A DNA stretch of 64,000 nucleotides. Origin: G965218495 sp965218495 (GTDB lineage Bacteria > Bacteroidota > Rhodothermia > Rhodothermales > Bin80). This document shows positions 33,467 through 44,211 of the stretch, one piece after another; positions within the stretch are counted from its first letter, which is position 1, and each line of letters opens with the position of its first letter. The stretch is taken from positions 62,001 through 126,000 of the forward strand of contig OZ244626.1 in the NCBI GenBank assembly GCA_965218495.1. The letters run 5' to 3'. The notes beneath the pieces were generated by a model. It was not told where the DNA came from and did no database searches. It saw nothing but the letters and a program-made list of their open reading frames with translations. Position numbers and translations under genes: made by a program.

Positions 33467-35896
33467 TCAGGCGTCCACGTTTCGCTTCTTCAAAATGAAC
33501 ATGCCTTCGTTGCCGCTGGTGACGACGATAATCCCACTCTTGAAGAACGGATAGTTGCTCCATGAACCGCCGAAGCTGGGCACGTTCTCGCCGTAAGGCA
33601 CGGTATCGAAGAAGCCTACCTCCACCGGGCTCGTTCGCTTGGTGATGTCGAGGATACGCAGGCCGCTCTGATAGTTGGACTGGTACATGAGGTCACCGAC
33701 GATGTACAGGTTGTGGTCGCTGGCCTTGTTCTCAGAAACATGCTCCATAGCCAGCTGCGGATCGTCCAAATCGGACACATCCCAGACAAGTGTCCGCGTG
33801 CCGTCCACAGATCCTGCTATTTCATCCAGTTCATCGTTCATGTAGAAGAAGCTGTGGTCCTCCGTGAGCCAGCCCTGGTGCGAATAGCCGTAGTTGGGAT
33901 ACGATGCGTTGGACAACTTGACGGGATTGTCCTTGTCACTGACATCGGAAATGCTGAGCGCCGTTTCGTTGGCGCCGAAGCAAATCTCTTTTCCACGGTG
34001 CTCGGCATCGGGCCCGCGGTAGTTGACACACTGCGCATCGTGCGAATACCCGGTGCTTGCCGTTCCCGTTTCGGTATCGGCGAAGCACCCGGCGAAGGTG
34101 GGCTGTAAGGGGTTCCTGATGTCAATCATGTGGAGGCCACCACCGCATGTCTCGCCGCCCATGCCGCTGCCGACGGCGTATGCAAAGCCTGAACCCTCAT
34201 TGATTACGATGTTGTGTGCACTGGCGATGTCGGTATAAAGAGCGCTGGCCTCAAAGGTTACCGGCGGGTTCTCCACGGCACGCAGCTTGCGCAAGTCAAA
34301 CACCTGCATGCCGTGGTCTCCGGCGCCATCGGCAACGATGAAGGCATGGTTCTGGTACACCTTGATGTCTCGCCAAGTGCTGGAATTCGCCTTATCCGTC
34401 TTTGGCAAATCACCTACGAAGATCGGATTGTTCGGGTCGGTTACGTCCACCATGGCGGTTCCGTCTATGCGGCCGACTAAGGCCCATTCCCTTCCAGTGT
34501 CGGGATCGGTCCAGCCCCAAAGGTCGTTCACTTCCACGCCACGGCTGCCACCCAGGTCAGCGACGGACAGAAATGACAACATGTCTACGTTGCTGCAATC
34601 GAAACGATCAGCTTCTCCATCTTTGCAGACGACCTCCGCTCCAACGATGGAAGGGATGATGCGGGAATCATTGATCAGCTGAGCGCTTTCAGTCCACCTT
34701 CCGTCCTTATTCTGCAACACCAGTGCCTTGCCCTCTCCGTGGTCAGAAGCGGGTGCGCCGCAGAGCGCGATATCACCTTTAACAACGAGCGCCTCACACA
34801 ATCCGCGAGCGCTGGACGCGTCGAAAAGAAGGTCCTTGGGATTAAATTGGGTAGCGGTGCGCCACAGTCTTGTATCCGCATCCCGGCTGTAGTGGTACAA
34901 AGATCCCATCCCGCCATTATGCATGGGTGCGGTGGTCCACAGGTCTGACCCATCCAGATTCAATTTAAAGCCCAGCAACCGATAGCCGTGGGTTTGAAAG
35001 ATGCCCGACAAGTGTCCGCGCCGCTTCCATTCACCCGCGTCGCTGCTCCGCTCAAATCTGAATATGACGCCTTGGTTGTCGCTATACCTCGGAGCAGCTA
35101 CGAAGAGCTCGTCGCCTTCCATGGCCAACGCATACCCGAAAAGGTGGGCGGGTTCCTGTCCTTCGACATTCAGCGTATCCGTGATGGCCCAGGTATCCGA
35201 ATTCGGGTCGTGAGAATACACCATCACGGATCCGCCAAATGCCGGTGCGGAGATCGCGGCTGTGTGCTCGCCCAGTGCCATAGCTGGCCCGAAGCCTGAG
35301 ACAGGTACTACGCTCATACGCCACATTCGTCTCCACTCCGCCTCGTAGGGCCCGGCATCGCTGCCACGCAAGATGGCGTGCTCACTCCATGTACCCGATG
35401 CATCATCCCGTTCAAATATGTAGACTGCTCCAGCTTCATAAGACGGGCCAATGGCACTTACTAGCAGCCGATTGCCATGTGCGACAAGGGCGTTGCCAAA
35501 CCTGTGGTCCTCCGCCGCATCACTCGCGACAAGCTTGGCCGACTCAATCCACATGCCGTCCTGAAGCGTGAATACATAGACAGCTCCATGGGAATCGTCG
35601 CTTCCAATCGCGCCAACGAAAAGTGAATTCCCACTAGTCGTCATTGCCCGACCAAAATTATCACTTTGGCCTTCTGCATCTGATGCCACAAGGCGCTGGC
35701 GCTCAACCCACGCTTGGGTTTCCGTTTTGCGCCCGAATACGTATACGGTACCGGCGCCGGTGCCGGTTCGGGCTTTTCCGACAAAGATGGCGTCACCCTC
35801 CATAGCCAGGGTACTTCCAAAACCGGCTCCCAATTGGGCCTCGGCGGCAGTCGGGATGAACAGGGCGAGCGCGAGAAGCGAGTAGCGTGCTTTCAT
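33467..35896 (-). CDS. Secreted double-propeller protein: FG-GAP-like repeats plus choice-of-anchor B (LVIVD) domain
   Basis: An 809-residue exported protein with signal MKARYSLLALALFIPTAAEAQ. Residues about 25-420 contain repeated units of the type GFGSTLAMEGDAIFVGKA..GAGTVYVF, NFGRAMTTSGNSLFVGAIGSDDSHGAVYVF and LFGYALAMEGDELFVAAPRYSDNQGVIFRF, an FG-GAP-like beta-propeller. Residues about 430-809 form the choice-of-anchor B domain with LVIVD-type units (GTAMVDVTDPNNPIFVGDLPKT, MQVFDLRKLR, LHMIDIRNPLQPTFAGCF, LRILDITKRTSPVEVGFFDT). There is no type IX sorting tail at the C-terminus, so how it stays at the surface is unclear. It probably acts as a surface-binding protein; no enzymatic motif is seen. 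Confidence 0.8.
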   Translation of the reverse strand: MKARYSLLALALFIPTAAEAQLGAGFGSTLAMEGDAIFVGKARTGTGAGTVYVFGRKTETQAWVERQRLVASDAEGQSDNFGRAMTTSGNSLFVGAIGSDDSHGAVYVFTLQDGMWIESAKLVASDAAEDHRFGNALVAHGNRLLVSAIGPSYEAGAVYIFERDDASGTWSEHAILRGSDAGPYEAEWRRMWRMSVVPVSGFGPAMALGEHTAAISAPAFGGSVMVYSHDPNSDTWAITDTLNVEGQEPAHLFGYALAMEGDELFVAAPRYSDNQGVIFRFERSSDAGEWKRRGHLSGIFQTHGYRLLGFKLNLDGSDLWTTAPMHNGGMGSLYHYSRDADTRLWRTATQFNPKDLLFDASSARGLCEALVVKGDIALCGAPASDHGEGKALVLQNKDGRWTESAQLINDSRIIPSIVGAEVVCKDGEADRFDCSNVDMLSFLSVADLGGSRGVEVNDLWGWTDPDTGREWALVGRIDGTAMVDVTDPNNPIFVGDLPKTDKANSSTWRDIKVYQNHAFIVADGAGDHGMQVFDLRKLRAVENPPVTFEASALYTDIASAHNIVINEGSGFAYAVGSGMGGETCGGGLHMIDIRNPLQPTFAGCFADTETGTASTGYSHDAQCVNYRGPDAEHRGKEICFGANETALSISDVSDKDNPVKLSNASYPNYGYSHQGWLTEDHSFFYMNDELDEIAGSVDGTRTLVWDVSDLDDPQLAMEHVSENKASDHNLYIVGDLMYQSNYQSGLRILDITKRTSPVEVGFFDTVPYGENVPSFGGSWSNYPFFKSGIIVVTSGNEGMFILKKRNVDA

Positions 35897-36629
35897 GGCA
35901 ACAGGTATCTTGACTCTGACGTGATCGGTGCAACTTGGTCAATATACGAGTGCGGCGTCGGCCACGCCGTAGAGCCTGCGAGAGAATTGCCTGGAGGAAA
36001 TGAGGCAGTGTTCAAGTCCCTATTGAATGCCTGCGGTCAACGCGCTGTCCTTAAGCGCTGCCGAAGACTCACTGGATAAGTTCCGGCGCATGTACAAGTG
36101 CGGGATTTGCCTTGTTACCTTTCGAAGTAGGCGGCATATCCGCGCCGCACCGCATCAGCACTTGGCCCCTATGAATTCCGCCCAAGTTATGCCGATACCA
36201 AATCCAAGAAGGTACTGCCACCTGCCGCTATTGTGGCGGTGTTCGTCTCGCCAGACTCTGCGACACACTATGCACAGCAGGGCTTCAACAAGTCACGGAG
36301 TTGGGCCCATCTGAACGCGATGCGGAGAATGTCCGACGATAGACGTGCATACTAGTCTGGTAGATCCTGAGTCCATGCGGCGGAGAGATGGGGGTTGCGC
36401 TGCCTCGTTTCTGTTAGCCAACTGCTAGCATGCGGCAGATTCAGGCATGTTTTCCTACTCGTTCAGGCAGTGGAAGAGCGGCATTCAGTGCTGCATAGCA
36501 GGGGAGACGACAGGAACACGACAAGCAATTGGCTATTCCATCGCCTATGCCCAGCGGGCGCACGTTGGCTGCATAATGGCAGAGCGCCCTTCAGAAGCAT
36601 ACCCATCGCTGACGTACACCTTGCTAGCC
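35897..36629. other. Gap upstream of arsM
   Basis: About 730 bases. An in-frame extension of arsM runs back to 36447 but has no family resemblance and no signal character, so it is treated as non-coding. The divergent genes at both sides need promoters here; none could be read with confidence. Confidence 0.4.
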
Positions 36630-37424
36630 ATGACCTGCTGCACGACGACGGATGAAGAGCCGCGCCATCAGGGCCGAGTCGGCGCCAGTTGCTGTGCATC
36701 CTCGGGGAGTGACTCCGTTCCAGAGGAAGCACAAGCGATAAAGGATGTAGTTCGGGAAAAATACTCCCAAGTTGCCACGGCTGGCGACGGCTGCGGCTAT
36801 TCCATGATCGGAGATGCCTATGACGAGGTCGACGGGTACGTGGAGGAAGCCGATCTGGGCTTGGGCTGCGGGCTCCCGGTCGAGTACGCTGGGCTATTAC
36901 CAGGCCAAACCGTGCTGGATCTCGGCAGTGGAGCAGGGCTGGATACCTTTGTGGCACGTCGCATCGTAGGCGAAAATGGGAAAGTCATCGGGCTCGACTT
37001 TTCCAAGGCTATGGTCGCTAGGGCGCGTCAAAACGCACAAGGCCTGGGTTATAAAAACGTCCGCTTTGTTCTCGGTGACATCGAAAAGATGCCGCTGCCT
37101 GACGACTTTGCTGACGTCATCATCAGCAACTGTGTCCTGAACCTGGTTCCGGCCAAGCAAAGGGCTTTTGAGGAGATGTATCGCGTCCTGCGGCGTGGCG
37201 GCCACTTTGCGATTAGCGATGTCGTGCTTTGCGGCCCCTTGCAGGACAGTGTGCGGCAAAGTGTAGAGGCCTATGTGGGGTGCGTCGCCGGTGCGATCGA
37301 GCGAGATGCCTATCTGAGTTTAATACGGAAATCCGGCTTCACCAAGGTTCAGGTGATGACGGAGCGACAGATTCCGGCTGCCGCCGGCGCGCTCAGCATC
37401 ACTGTAACCGGCGTAAAGCTTTGA
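36630..37424 (+). CDS. arsM: Arsenite S-adenosylmethyltransferase
   Basis: About 264 residues. The N-terminus is cysteine-rich (MTCCTTT and GASCCASSGS). The SAM-binding motif is VLDLGSGAGLDTFVARRIVGENGKVIGLDFSKAMV. The three cysteines needed for As(III) binding in characterised ArsM proteins have counterparts in DLGLGCGLP, ISNCVLNL and AYVGCVAGAI. ArsM methylates arsenite, giving volatile or less toxic forms, and supplies methylated arsenic for arsenosugar synthesis. ATG 36630 fits the family start; ATG 36576 or 36447 would extend it. Its usual partners, the peroxidase-like protein and arsS, are at 50.3-51.8 kb, separated by mobile DNA and a giant secreted-protein gene. Confidence 0.9.
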   Translation: MTCCTTTDEEPRHQGRVGASCCASSGSDSVPEEAQAIKDVVREKYSQVATAGDGCGYSMIGDAYDEVDGYVEEADLGLGCGLPVEYAGLLPGQTVLDLGSGAGLDTFVARRIVGENGKVIGLDFSKAMVARARQNAQGLGYKNVRFVLGDIEKMPLPDDFADVIISNCVLNLVPAKQRAFEEMYRVLRRGGHFAISDVVLCGPLQDSVRQSVEAYVGCVAGAIERDAYLSLIRKSGFTKVQVMTERQIPAAAGALSITVTGVKL

Positions 37425-38760
37425 CCACGGACTACGCATGGCAATTCGCTGGCTTTTGCTACGCACACGCGCGCGGCTGGGATTGTGCATTGATGGCTAG
37501 CCGGATACTGGTATGTTCCCGCAGAGCTGGCTGCCTTTTGCCGAAGTCTTGTGCAGGCATGCCGGCGTGTTTAGGCCATGTCGCTTGAATGGCATAACCG
37601 CTCATGCGTCGCCCAGCCATGGATTCCGGCGGGTGTAGCTCTTGCGCCTATTGTGTTGGGGCGGGTATGCACATTCTATCTGGGTAGCTCCACCGCTTTC
37701 CCAGATTAATGGCTTACCTATATAAATAGCGTCTTGATATTCGCGGCATGGTAGCGCAGGGCCAGTTCCTTTGCACGCCGCTGGCCTCGGAGCCGCGGCT
37801 TTCCTTCGCCCTTTGAATGCGGTGGGTCGCCATTGCTCGACAGTGATGAACTCGCTATCTCTGTTTCGCCTCTGTGCGCAGCAGCGCACCCAGCCCGGGC
37901 CGCTCTAGGTTGAGCGCTTGGGCATGGTTCGTCCATTTCGTATCGTGCGCCCTCAAAAGGAGGGGATTTCGGGTGCTTGTGGACCCCTAATTGTGCCTGC
38001 AGGGAGCCAGCGAGGCATCGGTCGCGCAAAAATTGACTTCAGCATCGTCACGTATGATTTGCGCTCGCCAATCGCTGTTTCCGACTCAAAACGGCTTCGC
38101 AAAAAGGTCGGGAACATGGGTTGCCCGCCACGAGCAAATAAATACTGCTGCTTCTGACAGGGTTGTTCCAGCTGTGCCACCGGGTAGCGACGCACCAGAA
38201 TGCAGCACCCGGCTCGAGGCCACAGTCAAGTTAGTAACGCTTCCCATACGCAGCCAAGTTTGCTTCAGCATTGGCAAAGTGGCATCTCGAAAGGGTGGCC
38301 ACGGGGCACTTCACAAATTGAATGGGTTCATGGCGCCTAGCAATCTCCAAGACGGTCCGGCAGATGTACTGCCCGCGCTATTGCCATGCAAATCCGCATA
38401 CCGGAGGGTGGTTAGGAAGTCGCACTGAAGGGTCGCCAACAGCACTACGTACGAATTCCGAAAGGAAAGGGGTAGCACGCGCCGTGAATGATCGCGCCTT
38501 TAATGTGGGCGGGGACACGTAAGGCTTGACTCTTCATCGCAAGCGAGCATTTATCGACCGAGTAGGAACGGTGGTGGTGGAGAATGGCATGATCTAATGG
38601 CTCGACGCAGCGACAGCCCCCGCGGCTGTGGCCACCATGATACACAAGGCAGGTCTATTTTGTACCCACCGCCTAACCTACGAAACCGTTCGTGGCGCAA
38701 GGGGGCCACTCCGCGTACCGGGGAGGTACTTCACCTAACACATGCAGAGAGCCAGACGGC
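37425..38760. other. Long gap without supported gene
   Basis: About 1.3 kb with only short, unrecognisable frames in all six directions. No tRNA, CRISPR or insertion-sequence remnant was identified. It may be decayed sequence between the arsenic genes and the T9SS cargo gene. Confidence 0.45.
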
Positions 38761-41700
38761 TTACTTGACCAGTACCATCCGACCGGTTTCAATGTACCGT
38801 CCCGAAGCACCCTTGGCCACTATTTGGTAAAGGTAGTTACCGGAGGCCAAGCTGATCGCATTTAGCTCGATCGATCGGCTTGCGCCCGCCTCAAACTCCT
38901 GTGAAGGTAGCGTCATCACGTTCCTGCCGAGCATGTCGAACACCGCAGTGCTCACCTCCGCCGCCTCAGGAAGATCGAATTCGATCCGAGTGGATGGGTT
39001 GAAGGGGTTAGGATAGTTACCCAGAAGCGCGAACTCCGTCGGAAGCTCTGTGTTTTGCGTTCCCGTAAAAACCTGGGGGAAGAACGGGTTGCCGTCCGGA
39101 GGCACGCCCATGATTGTAACGCCCTCTGCGTTTGACTTACCAGGCCCTGACAGGTTAAGAACAAACGCGAGGCCGGAATACTGGTGAGTCTCCAGGCGGA
39201 AGATATCATTCTTCGTGTCGTTGTTCGCCATTGCCACCTCGAAGTTGTATTCGCCTGGGTCCAACGATATATACGGGCCGAATTCATCAAACCAGAAGTT
39301 ACTGGCCAACAGATCGAGCACGCGTGTGTTGTCGATTGGATCGACAAGACGGATGTTAACCGAGCCCAGATCGCTCGCGCCGTGCACGAAGTAGAATTCA
39401 ACCTTGTTGCTCGTTGTCGAAAGAACGCGAACATCTTCCCTGACGAAAACTTCCAATACGCCTGTGTCCAAGTTGCCGTGCGCGATCACATGGTAATTCA
39501 TGTTCCGCCGGAATCGTACTCGCAGCGAGACAAGCGGCTGCGAGTTGTCAGGCGCATTTGCGGCTACTATATCCACCACGTGGGGGCGCGCCCATATCAC
39601 GCCAAAGGCACGCGCCGTCTGGAATGCAAAATCGTCCTCCACTTTGAAATCGTCTATGTACAGATCCACTGTTGCACCGGCCACGTTGTTGATGAATTGC
39701 ACGGCCGACAGCGGTATGATGTGGTCGACAATAATGAATGGGTTTTCTAGGAAGTTTGCGGCGATACCGAAGATGTTGCACATCTCCACGTTCACGCTTT
39801 CCTGAGTCAGGTTCGGAACTCCGGCGACATAGTCGTTGACAGCAAATGACGCATCATCGCTGGGATCGCTTTCCAAGTCATAGACACCCGCCAAGCGCGG
39901 ATTGGTCCCGTCGCAGTTCCACTGCACTATACGCAGTCCCTTGATGTTAAAAATGCCTGGAAGTTCGTCAGCTGCAATACGAATGTTCGGCTCATGCGCC
40001 GGCACAGCATCAAATTCTACCTTCCAGAATAGGTCGGCCACATTGTCCAGCGTCAGCATGCCGTCAGCGCCATCCACACTCAGATTGCCAGCCGGCCAGT
40101 CCATGGAGTCAGCTTTCGCGTCTGCCATAAAGCCCACCGTTGCCATACGCGTACTACCCAAATCGGCCGGGAATTGCATAATCAGCGGACGGTAGTAGTC
40201 AGGACCGCTCTCATCGGCACTGCCGACAGGGAACAGGTAGCCACCGGTTACCACGCCTCCGCCTTGGTTGCCCACGGACACTGACCGAGTTACGTAACCG
40301 TCTACGTAGCTGTCGCGTGAGCCATATCTGACAACGCCTGGCTCGTCTGCCCCAATGGAAACACGCCCTACCAGGGTGTCCTCAATCGCCTCGTTTGCCA
40401 GCATCCAGCTGTTGTACGTGCCACCAGAGCTGACCACACCATTCTTGAGTGTAAGCTCACCGTACTTGTTCTGCATCACATCGCTCCCCATCATAACCAT
40501 GCCAGCGGACCCGCTGGGACCTGACATAATGGCCACATTGCAGAATGAGTTCATCGCGCCGCTGTGCGAAACCATCGAAGTATCATTGCCAATAAACGTT
40601 ACGGTTCCTCGCAGTCCCAGCACATCCGTTTGACTGGCATCAAAGGCATCACCGGCACCATAGTGCATGTAGTCCCCGTACACGATCAAACCGGCATTAA
40701 CCGTGTAGTCATCCATTACCATGGTGTTGCCCGTACACGTGTTTCCATAATCTCCGGCCGTGTTTGGCGCCTGCAGAGCGTAGATGTGCGTAGTGTCGGG
40801 ATGGAAGCCGACTCCGACGTGAAAGTCTCCCATCTGGTAGTGTGTCCCTCCCTGCAGCCACACGTCAGATACCGGACGCAATGAAGAGCCTTGGTTGTAG
40901 TCACCGCTGACCGCCAACACGTTGCCGTTCACCGCTATGGTTCCGCCTACGTCCAAGTCTCCACCTACCATGAAGGTCGACTGGGGGTGTCCGCCACCGC
41001 CACGGATTTCCAGCTTGGTATTGTGCCCGACCACAGCGTCATCGCCGACCATCACATGATCAAACCCTTCAAACTCGACGTGCCCCCCCGAACCGGTCTT
41101 TTCTCCTACCGCTAACATCAAGCCTGGAAACATGATCTTGTCTGCCATGTTTGGCTTAACCGGTGCTACGGCATTTGAATAAGTCCCACTACCCGAAAAC
41201 GTGACCTGTGTGTATGTGCCAATCTTGACCATAGGCATATACCAATCAAGCCGGTCTTGGCTTGATTCAATGGTTACCGTTATAGGGCCTTGGTATGGGT
41301 CGCCTCGCAAGGGTTCTATTTTGGCATAAAAGTAGGCTGCTCCAATGCTGTCAGCTGCCATTTCCGCTGAACCACGCGAAGCCGCATAGCTCGCTCGGGC
41401 CTGCGCCAATTCAGCACGGGTTTCCGGTGTATCTGAAAAATGGACAGCTTCAAGTGCACCGGAAAGATTCATGAGATCGTGATTTGCTCCACTTCCAGTG
41501 CACGGAGCAGAGCCGAGAGAATCACACAGCCGGCCCATTGCACCAACAGTCACATTGCCTCTGGCCACTAAGACGTTGCCATTCAGATCCAGCCTACTAC
41601 GATTGAGAATTGCGAGACCTCTAACGGGAGTATGACCCTTTTGCAGCGTAATTGTGAAACCACCATCGTAGCTTGCGGTCTCAGGACACCCGTCTAGGTA

Positions 41701-44211
41701 GACATAGCTGGCCGTATTGGCGTCTTGTGCTCCAGACAACGTCGTATATGACGGCAGAATACTAGACGAAGTGCGTGCCCCCTTGCCTCTAAAAGTTACA
41801 GTGCCGGAATCACTCAGGCTCCATATTCCAGTCCCATCCTCGTCGACGTATCCATTGCCTACTTCGACGGTTGTGGGCGCCTCTAGGGTGATGCCAGACG
41901 GAATTTCCAGTGTGCCCTGCGAAAGCCGCAGCACACTGCCAACCGTAATATTGGTCAGTATTGCAAGCTTCGTGGTAGACGTGCCCAGCCACGTTTCAAC
42001 TTCATCAACCCACATCTTTTCGTACAACTCGTCTCCCGTGCCCATTGAGGCCAAGCTACCCGTGTACACAATGTATGCCGGTATTCCGACGGTGTCTGTG
42101 GGACTTACCATCGCGTATGCATGATTGCCGGTACCTTTCTGGAGATCACCTACTGAGCCCTGGTCCTGGTTGATGAACAAATAACCGTTGTGGACATCTA
42201 ACTTCCCATTTGTGGTTAGCATCCCACCTTTGATGTCCACGCTCATCGTGGACACCGTCAAGTCGTTGAAGTAAACCTGTTCCGAGGTAGCTTTGTCTAC
42301 ACGGAGACCGATACCCCCTAACTTCAGGTTCCCTCCGTTGCCCACTAATGTTTGTGTCTCAGAGCCCGCAAAGACAAGGTGCTTTCCATATGAACTTGGC
42401 GCCTTGGTTGTACTCGCACAAATGTCACCCCTTTGCACGACAACGTTCTTAGTGGCATCGCGCTTCCTAACCACTACCTCTGTCGCGTTACGGACATCGA
42501 AATAGGGCCCGTACAATGTTACATCATCATCAATCATCAAGTGTGTAACGTCGTCCCCGACCACGTCACCCAAAACGGAAGTCGAAGCCATAAAGTAGAT
42601 TCCGCCGTAACAGGTAAACTCATTCTTCACGACCTCATCACCATCTTCCCAAGCCCCCTCCCTATCTCCTGGGTCGTTGTATACACCCGTCCTCTTGATG
42701 CCTGCTTCAAGCTCTACCACGCCGGATACAGTACTGCCTCTGCCCCTAAAATAGATGCCGCCTGTCAGGCCACGGCTTCCTAGCAAACGAGGGAACACGT
42801 CCGAAGCGTCATAACCATCACTTGTGTTTCCGAAATACAGATTGTTGCTCTGGCCCTGCAAACGGTCCGAGTGATCGTAACACTCTAGCATTGGCTGTGG
42901 CAAATCCTCGCCGCCAGCATCCGCATTGGCCGAACCTATTCCTCTCCGTTCTGGCGCTCCGTCCGCCGGTAAAGTGGGGCCCTTGACACCCACATTATTG
43001 CTGATGACCACCCTTACTTTGAATTCAGTCTGCGCATAGCCGTTGTTTTCAAAATCCCCAGATACGTTGCTCGCATAGGCATACAGCACTCCTCCGTTGT
43101 TTGCCGATGTTGCCCCCGAGCCGAAGTCAACGTCAAGTCTTACCCCGGCCTGCGTGGTCTTGATGATGTCTAAATCAATCCTGCCACTGCCGCTAATATG
43201 ATAGGCGTGAGCGGGCTCATTCTGCCAACCCAGGTATGTCGGAACAATCTTGACCAGCGTGTCCACAGTCGCACCGTCGATGGTCTTCTGTTCCGCGTTC
43301 TCGAATGTGGTGTCTGTCAGCACCTCCTCTTGAACTTGGATATACAGCGTACCTCGACCATCCGATGAAGTAACAGTGCCACTAATTTCGGCCCTAGGCA
43401 AAGAACGATCTGTGCCCGCATAGGCGGAGTCTGCTCTCGAATTCGGCCTGGGTGCAATCAAGTGCAGGTCGTGGCCGCCACCGAGCACGAGCTCGCCGTC
43501 AATGTCCAGGACGTTCCAGACGTAGATGCCTGTGGTGGATTCAACTTCATCGGCAAAACCAGGATTGCCAAGGCCCGCCGTGCACGTACCTTCCACGCTG
43601 ACCACAGCCCCGCGTGCTATCTGAAGGTTTTCGAATGTAGGACAGCCGCCGTATACGTCAATCGTGGCGTCTTGTCCTATAACGATGTTGCCTCGAAAGA
43701 CGGAAGCAGTGCGAAATTCCGCAAACGCACTGGGATCGTCAGCGTTGGGAGTGACCGCAGACCCAGTTACGCCAATCCTGCTGGCGCTAATCGTCAGCTT
43801 CGATTCGGACTCGTACGGACCAAAGCCAATAGCTTCGCCCATCCCTATGCCTACCGTGCCACGTAGCTCAAGCTCACCATCCACTAGGTAATAGTTAGCC
43901 GCTAATCCGTAGTCTTCATTGTACACGGCAAAGTTTACGGCTTTGCCATAGAGTTCCACTGCAGATACTACCAACGCGCGCCCGCCATTACGGCGCACGC
44001 GTACAGCGACAGTGTCCTGCCCGGCGGCAGCGGCCATAATGGCCCTGTTAACCGTACACGGGTCCGCGACCGGGCAAGTGGCGCCAACAACATCGTTCCC
44101 ACCGCTTTCGAGCGCGTAGTACACATCCTGCCCGAGGGTTTCCGCAGCAAACGACCCGCCCAGCAGTAAGTGCACCGCCGCAGGGATTAGAAGGCTATTG
44201 AATGTCTTAAT
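38761..44211 (-). CDS. Giant T9SS-secreted beta-rich surface protein
   Basis: About 1,816 residues, exported and beta-rich. From 44211 the frame reads as a classic signal peptide (KTFNSLLIPAAVHLLLGGSFAAETLGQ) but begins with ATT; the first ordinary start codon in frame is a GTG at 44175 inside that signal. The body (residues about 30-1500) is repetitive in style, rich in Gly, Asp, Thr and Val, with recurrent phrases such as VTFRGKGARTSSS, VEVGNGYVDEDG, LDVGGTIAVNGNVLAVSGDYNQGS and VYGDYMHYGAGD, suggesting a right-handed beta-helix. The C-terminus is a type A sorting domain: LGNYPNPFNPSTRIEFDLPE, VFDMLGRNV, SGNYLYQIVA and GRMVLVK. Cargo of the type IX secretion system, attached to or released from the outer surface; possibly an adhesin. 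Confidence 0.88.
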   Translation of the reverse strand: MKTFNSLLIPAAVHLLLGGSFAAETLGQDVYYALESGGNDVVGATCPVADPCTVNRAIMAAAAGQDTVAVRVRRNGGRALVVSAVELYGKAVNFAVYNEDYGLAANYYLVDGELELRGTVGIGMGEAIGFGPYESESKLTISASRIGVTGSAVTPNADDPSAFAEFRTASVFRGNIVIGQDATIDVYGGCPTFENLQIARGAVVSVEGTCTAGLGNPGFADEVESTTGIYVWNVLDIDGELVLGGGHDLHLIAPRPNSRADSAYAGTDRSLPRAEISGTVTSSDGRGTLYIQVQEEVLTDTTFENAEQKTIDGATVDTLVKIVPTYLGWQNEPAHAYHISGSGRIDLDIIKTTQAGVRLDVDFGSGATSANNGGVLYAYASNVSGDFENNGYAQTEFKVRVVISNNVGVKGPTLPADGAPERRGIGSANADAGGEDLPQPMLECYDHSDRLQGQSNNLYFGNTSDGYDASDVFPRLLGSRGLTGGIYFRGRGSTVSGVVELEAGIKRTGVYNDPGDREGAWEDGDEVVKNEFTCYGGIYFMASTSVLGDVVGDDVTHLMIDDDVTLYGPYFDVRNATEVVVRKRDATKNVVVQRGDICASTTKAPSSYGKHLVFAGSETQTLVGNGGNLKLGGIGLRVDKATSEQVYFNDLTVSTMSVDIKGGMLTTNGKLDVHNGYLFINQDQGSVGDLQKGTGNHAYAMVSPTDTVGIPAYIVYTGSLASMGTGDELYEKMWVDEVETWLGTSTTKLAILTNITVGSVLRLSQGTLEIPSGITLEAPTTVEVGNGYVDEDGTGIWSLSDSGTVTFRGKGARTSSSILPSYTTLSGAQDANTASYVYLDGCPETASYDGGFTITLQKGHTPVRGLAILNRSRLDLNGNVLVARGNVTVGAMGRLCDSLGSAPCTGSGANHDLMNLSGALEAVHFSDTPETRAELAQARASYAASRGSAEMAADSIGAAYFYAKIEPLRGDPYQGPITVTIESSQDRLDWYMPMVKIGTYTQVTFSGSGTYSNAVAPVKPNMADKIMFPGLMLAVGEKTGSGGHVEFEGFDHVMVGDDAVVGHNTKLEIRGGGGHPQSTFMVGGDLDVGGTIAVNGNVLAVSGDYNQGSSLRPVSDVWLQGGTHYQMGDFHVGVGFHPDTTHIYALQAPNTAGDYGNTCTGNTMVMDDYTVNAGLIVYGDYMHYGAGDAFDASQTDVLGLRGTVTFIGNDTSMVSHSGAMNSFCNVAIMSGPSGSAGMVMMGSDVMQNKYGELTLKNGVVSSGGTYNSWMLANEAIEDTLVGRVSIGADEPGVVRYGSRDSYVDGYVTRSVSVGNQGGGVVTGGYLFPVGSADESGPDYYRPLIMQFPADLGSTRMATVGFMADAKADSMDWPAGNLSVDGADGMLTLDNVADLFWKVEFDAVPAHEPNIRIAADELPGIFNIKGLRIVQWNCDGTNPRLAGVYDLESDPSDDASFAVNDYVAGVPNLTQESVNVEMCNIFGIAANFLENPFIIVDHIIPLSAVQFINNVAGATVDLYIDDFKVEDDFAFQTARAFGVIWARPHVVDIVAANAPDNSQPLVSLRVRFRRNMNYHVIAHGNLDTGVLEVFVREDVRVLSTTSNKVEFYFVHGASDLGSVNIRLVDPIDNTRVLDLLASNFWFDEFGPYISLDPGEYNFEVAMANNDTKNDIFRLETHQYSGLAFVLNLSGPGKSNAEGVTIMGVPPDGNPFFPQVFTGTQNTELPTEFALLGNYPNPFNPSTRIEFDLPEAAEVSTAVFDMLGRNVMTLPSQEFEAGASRSIELNAISLASGNYLYQIVAKGASGRYIETGRMVLVK

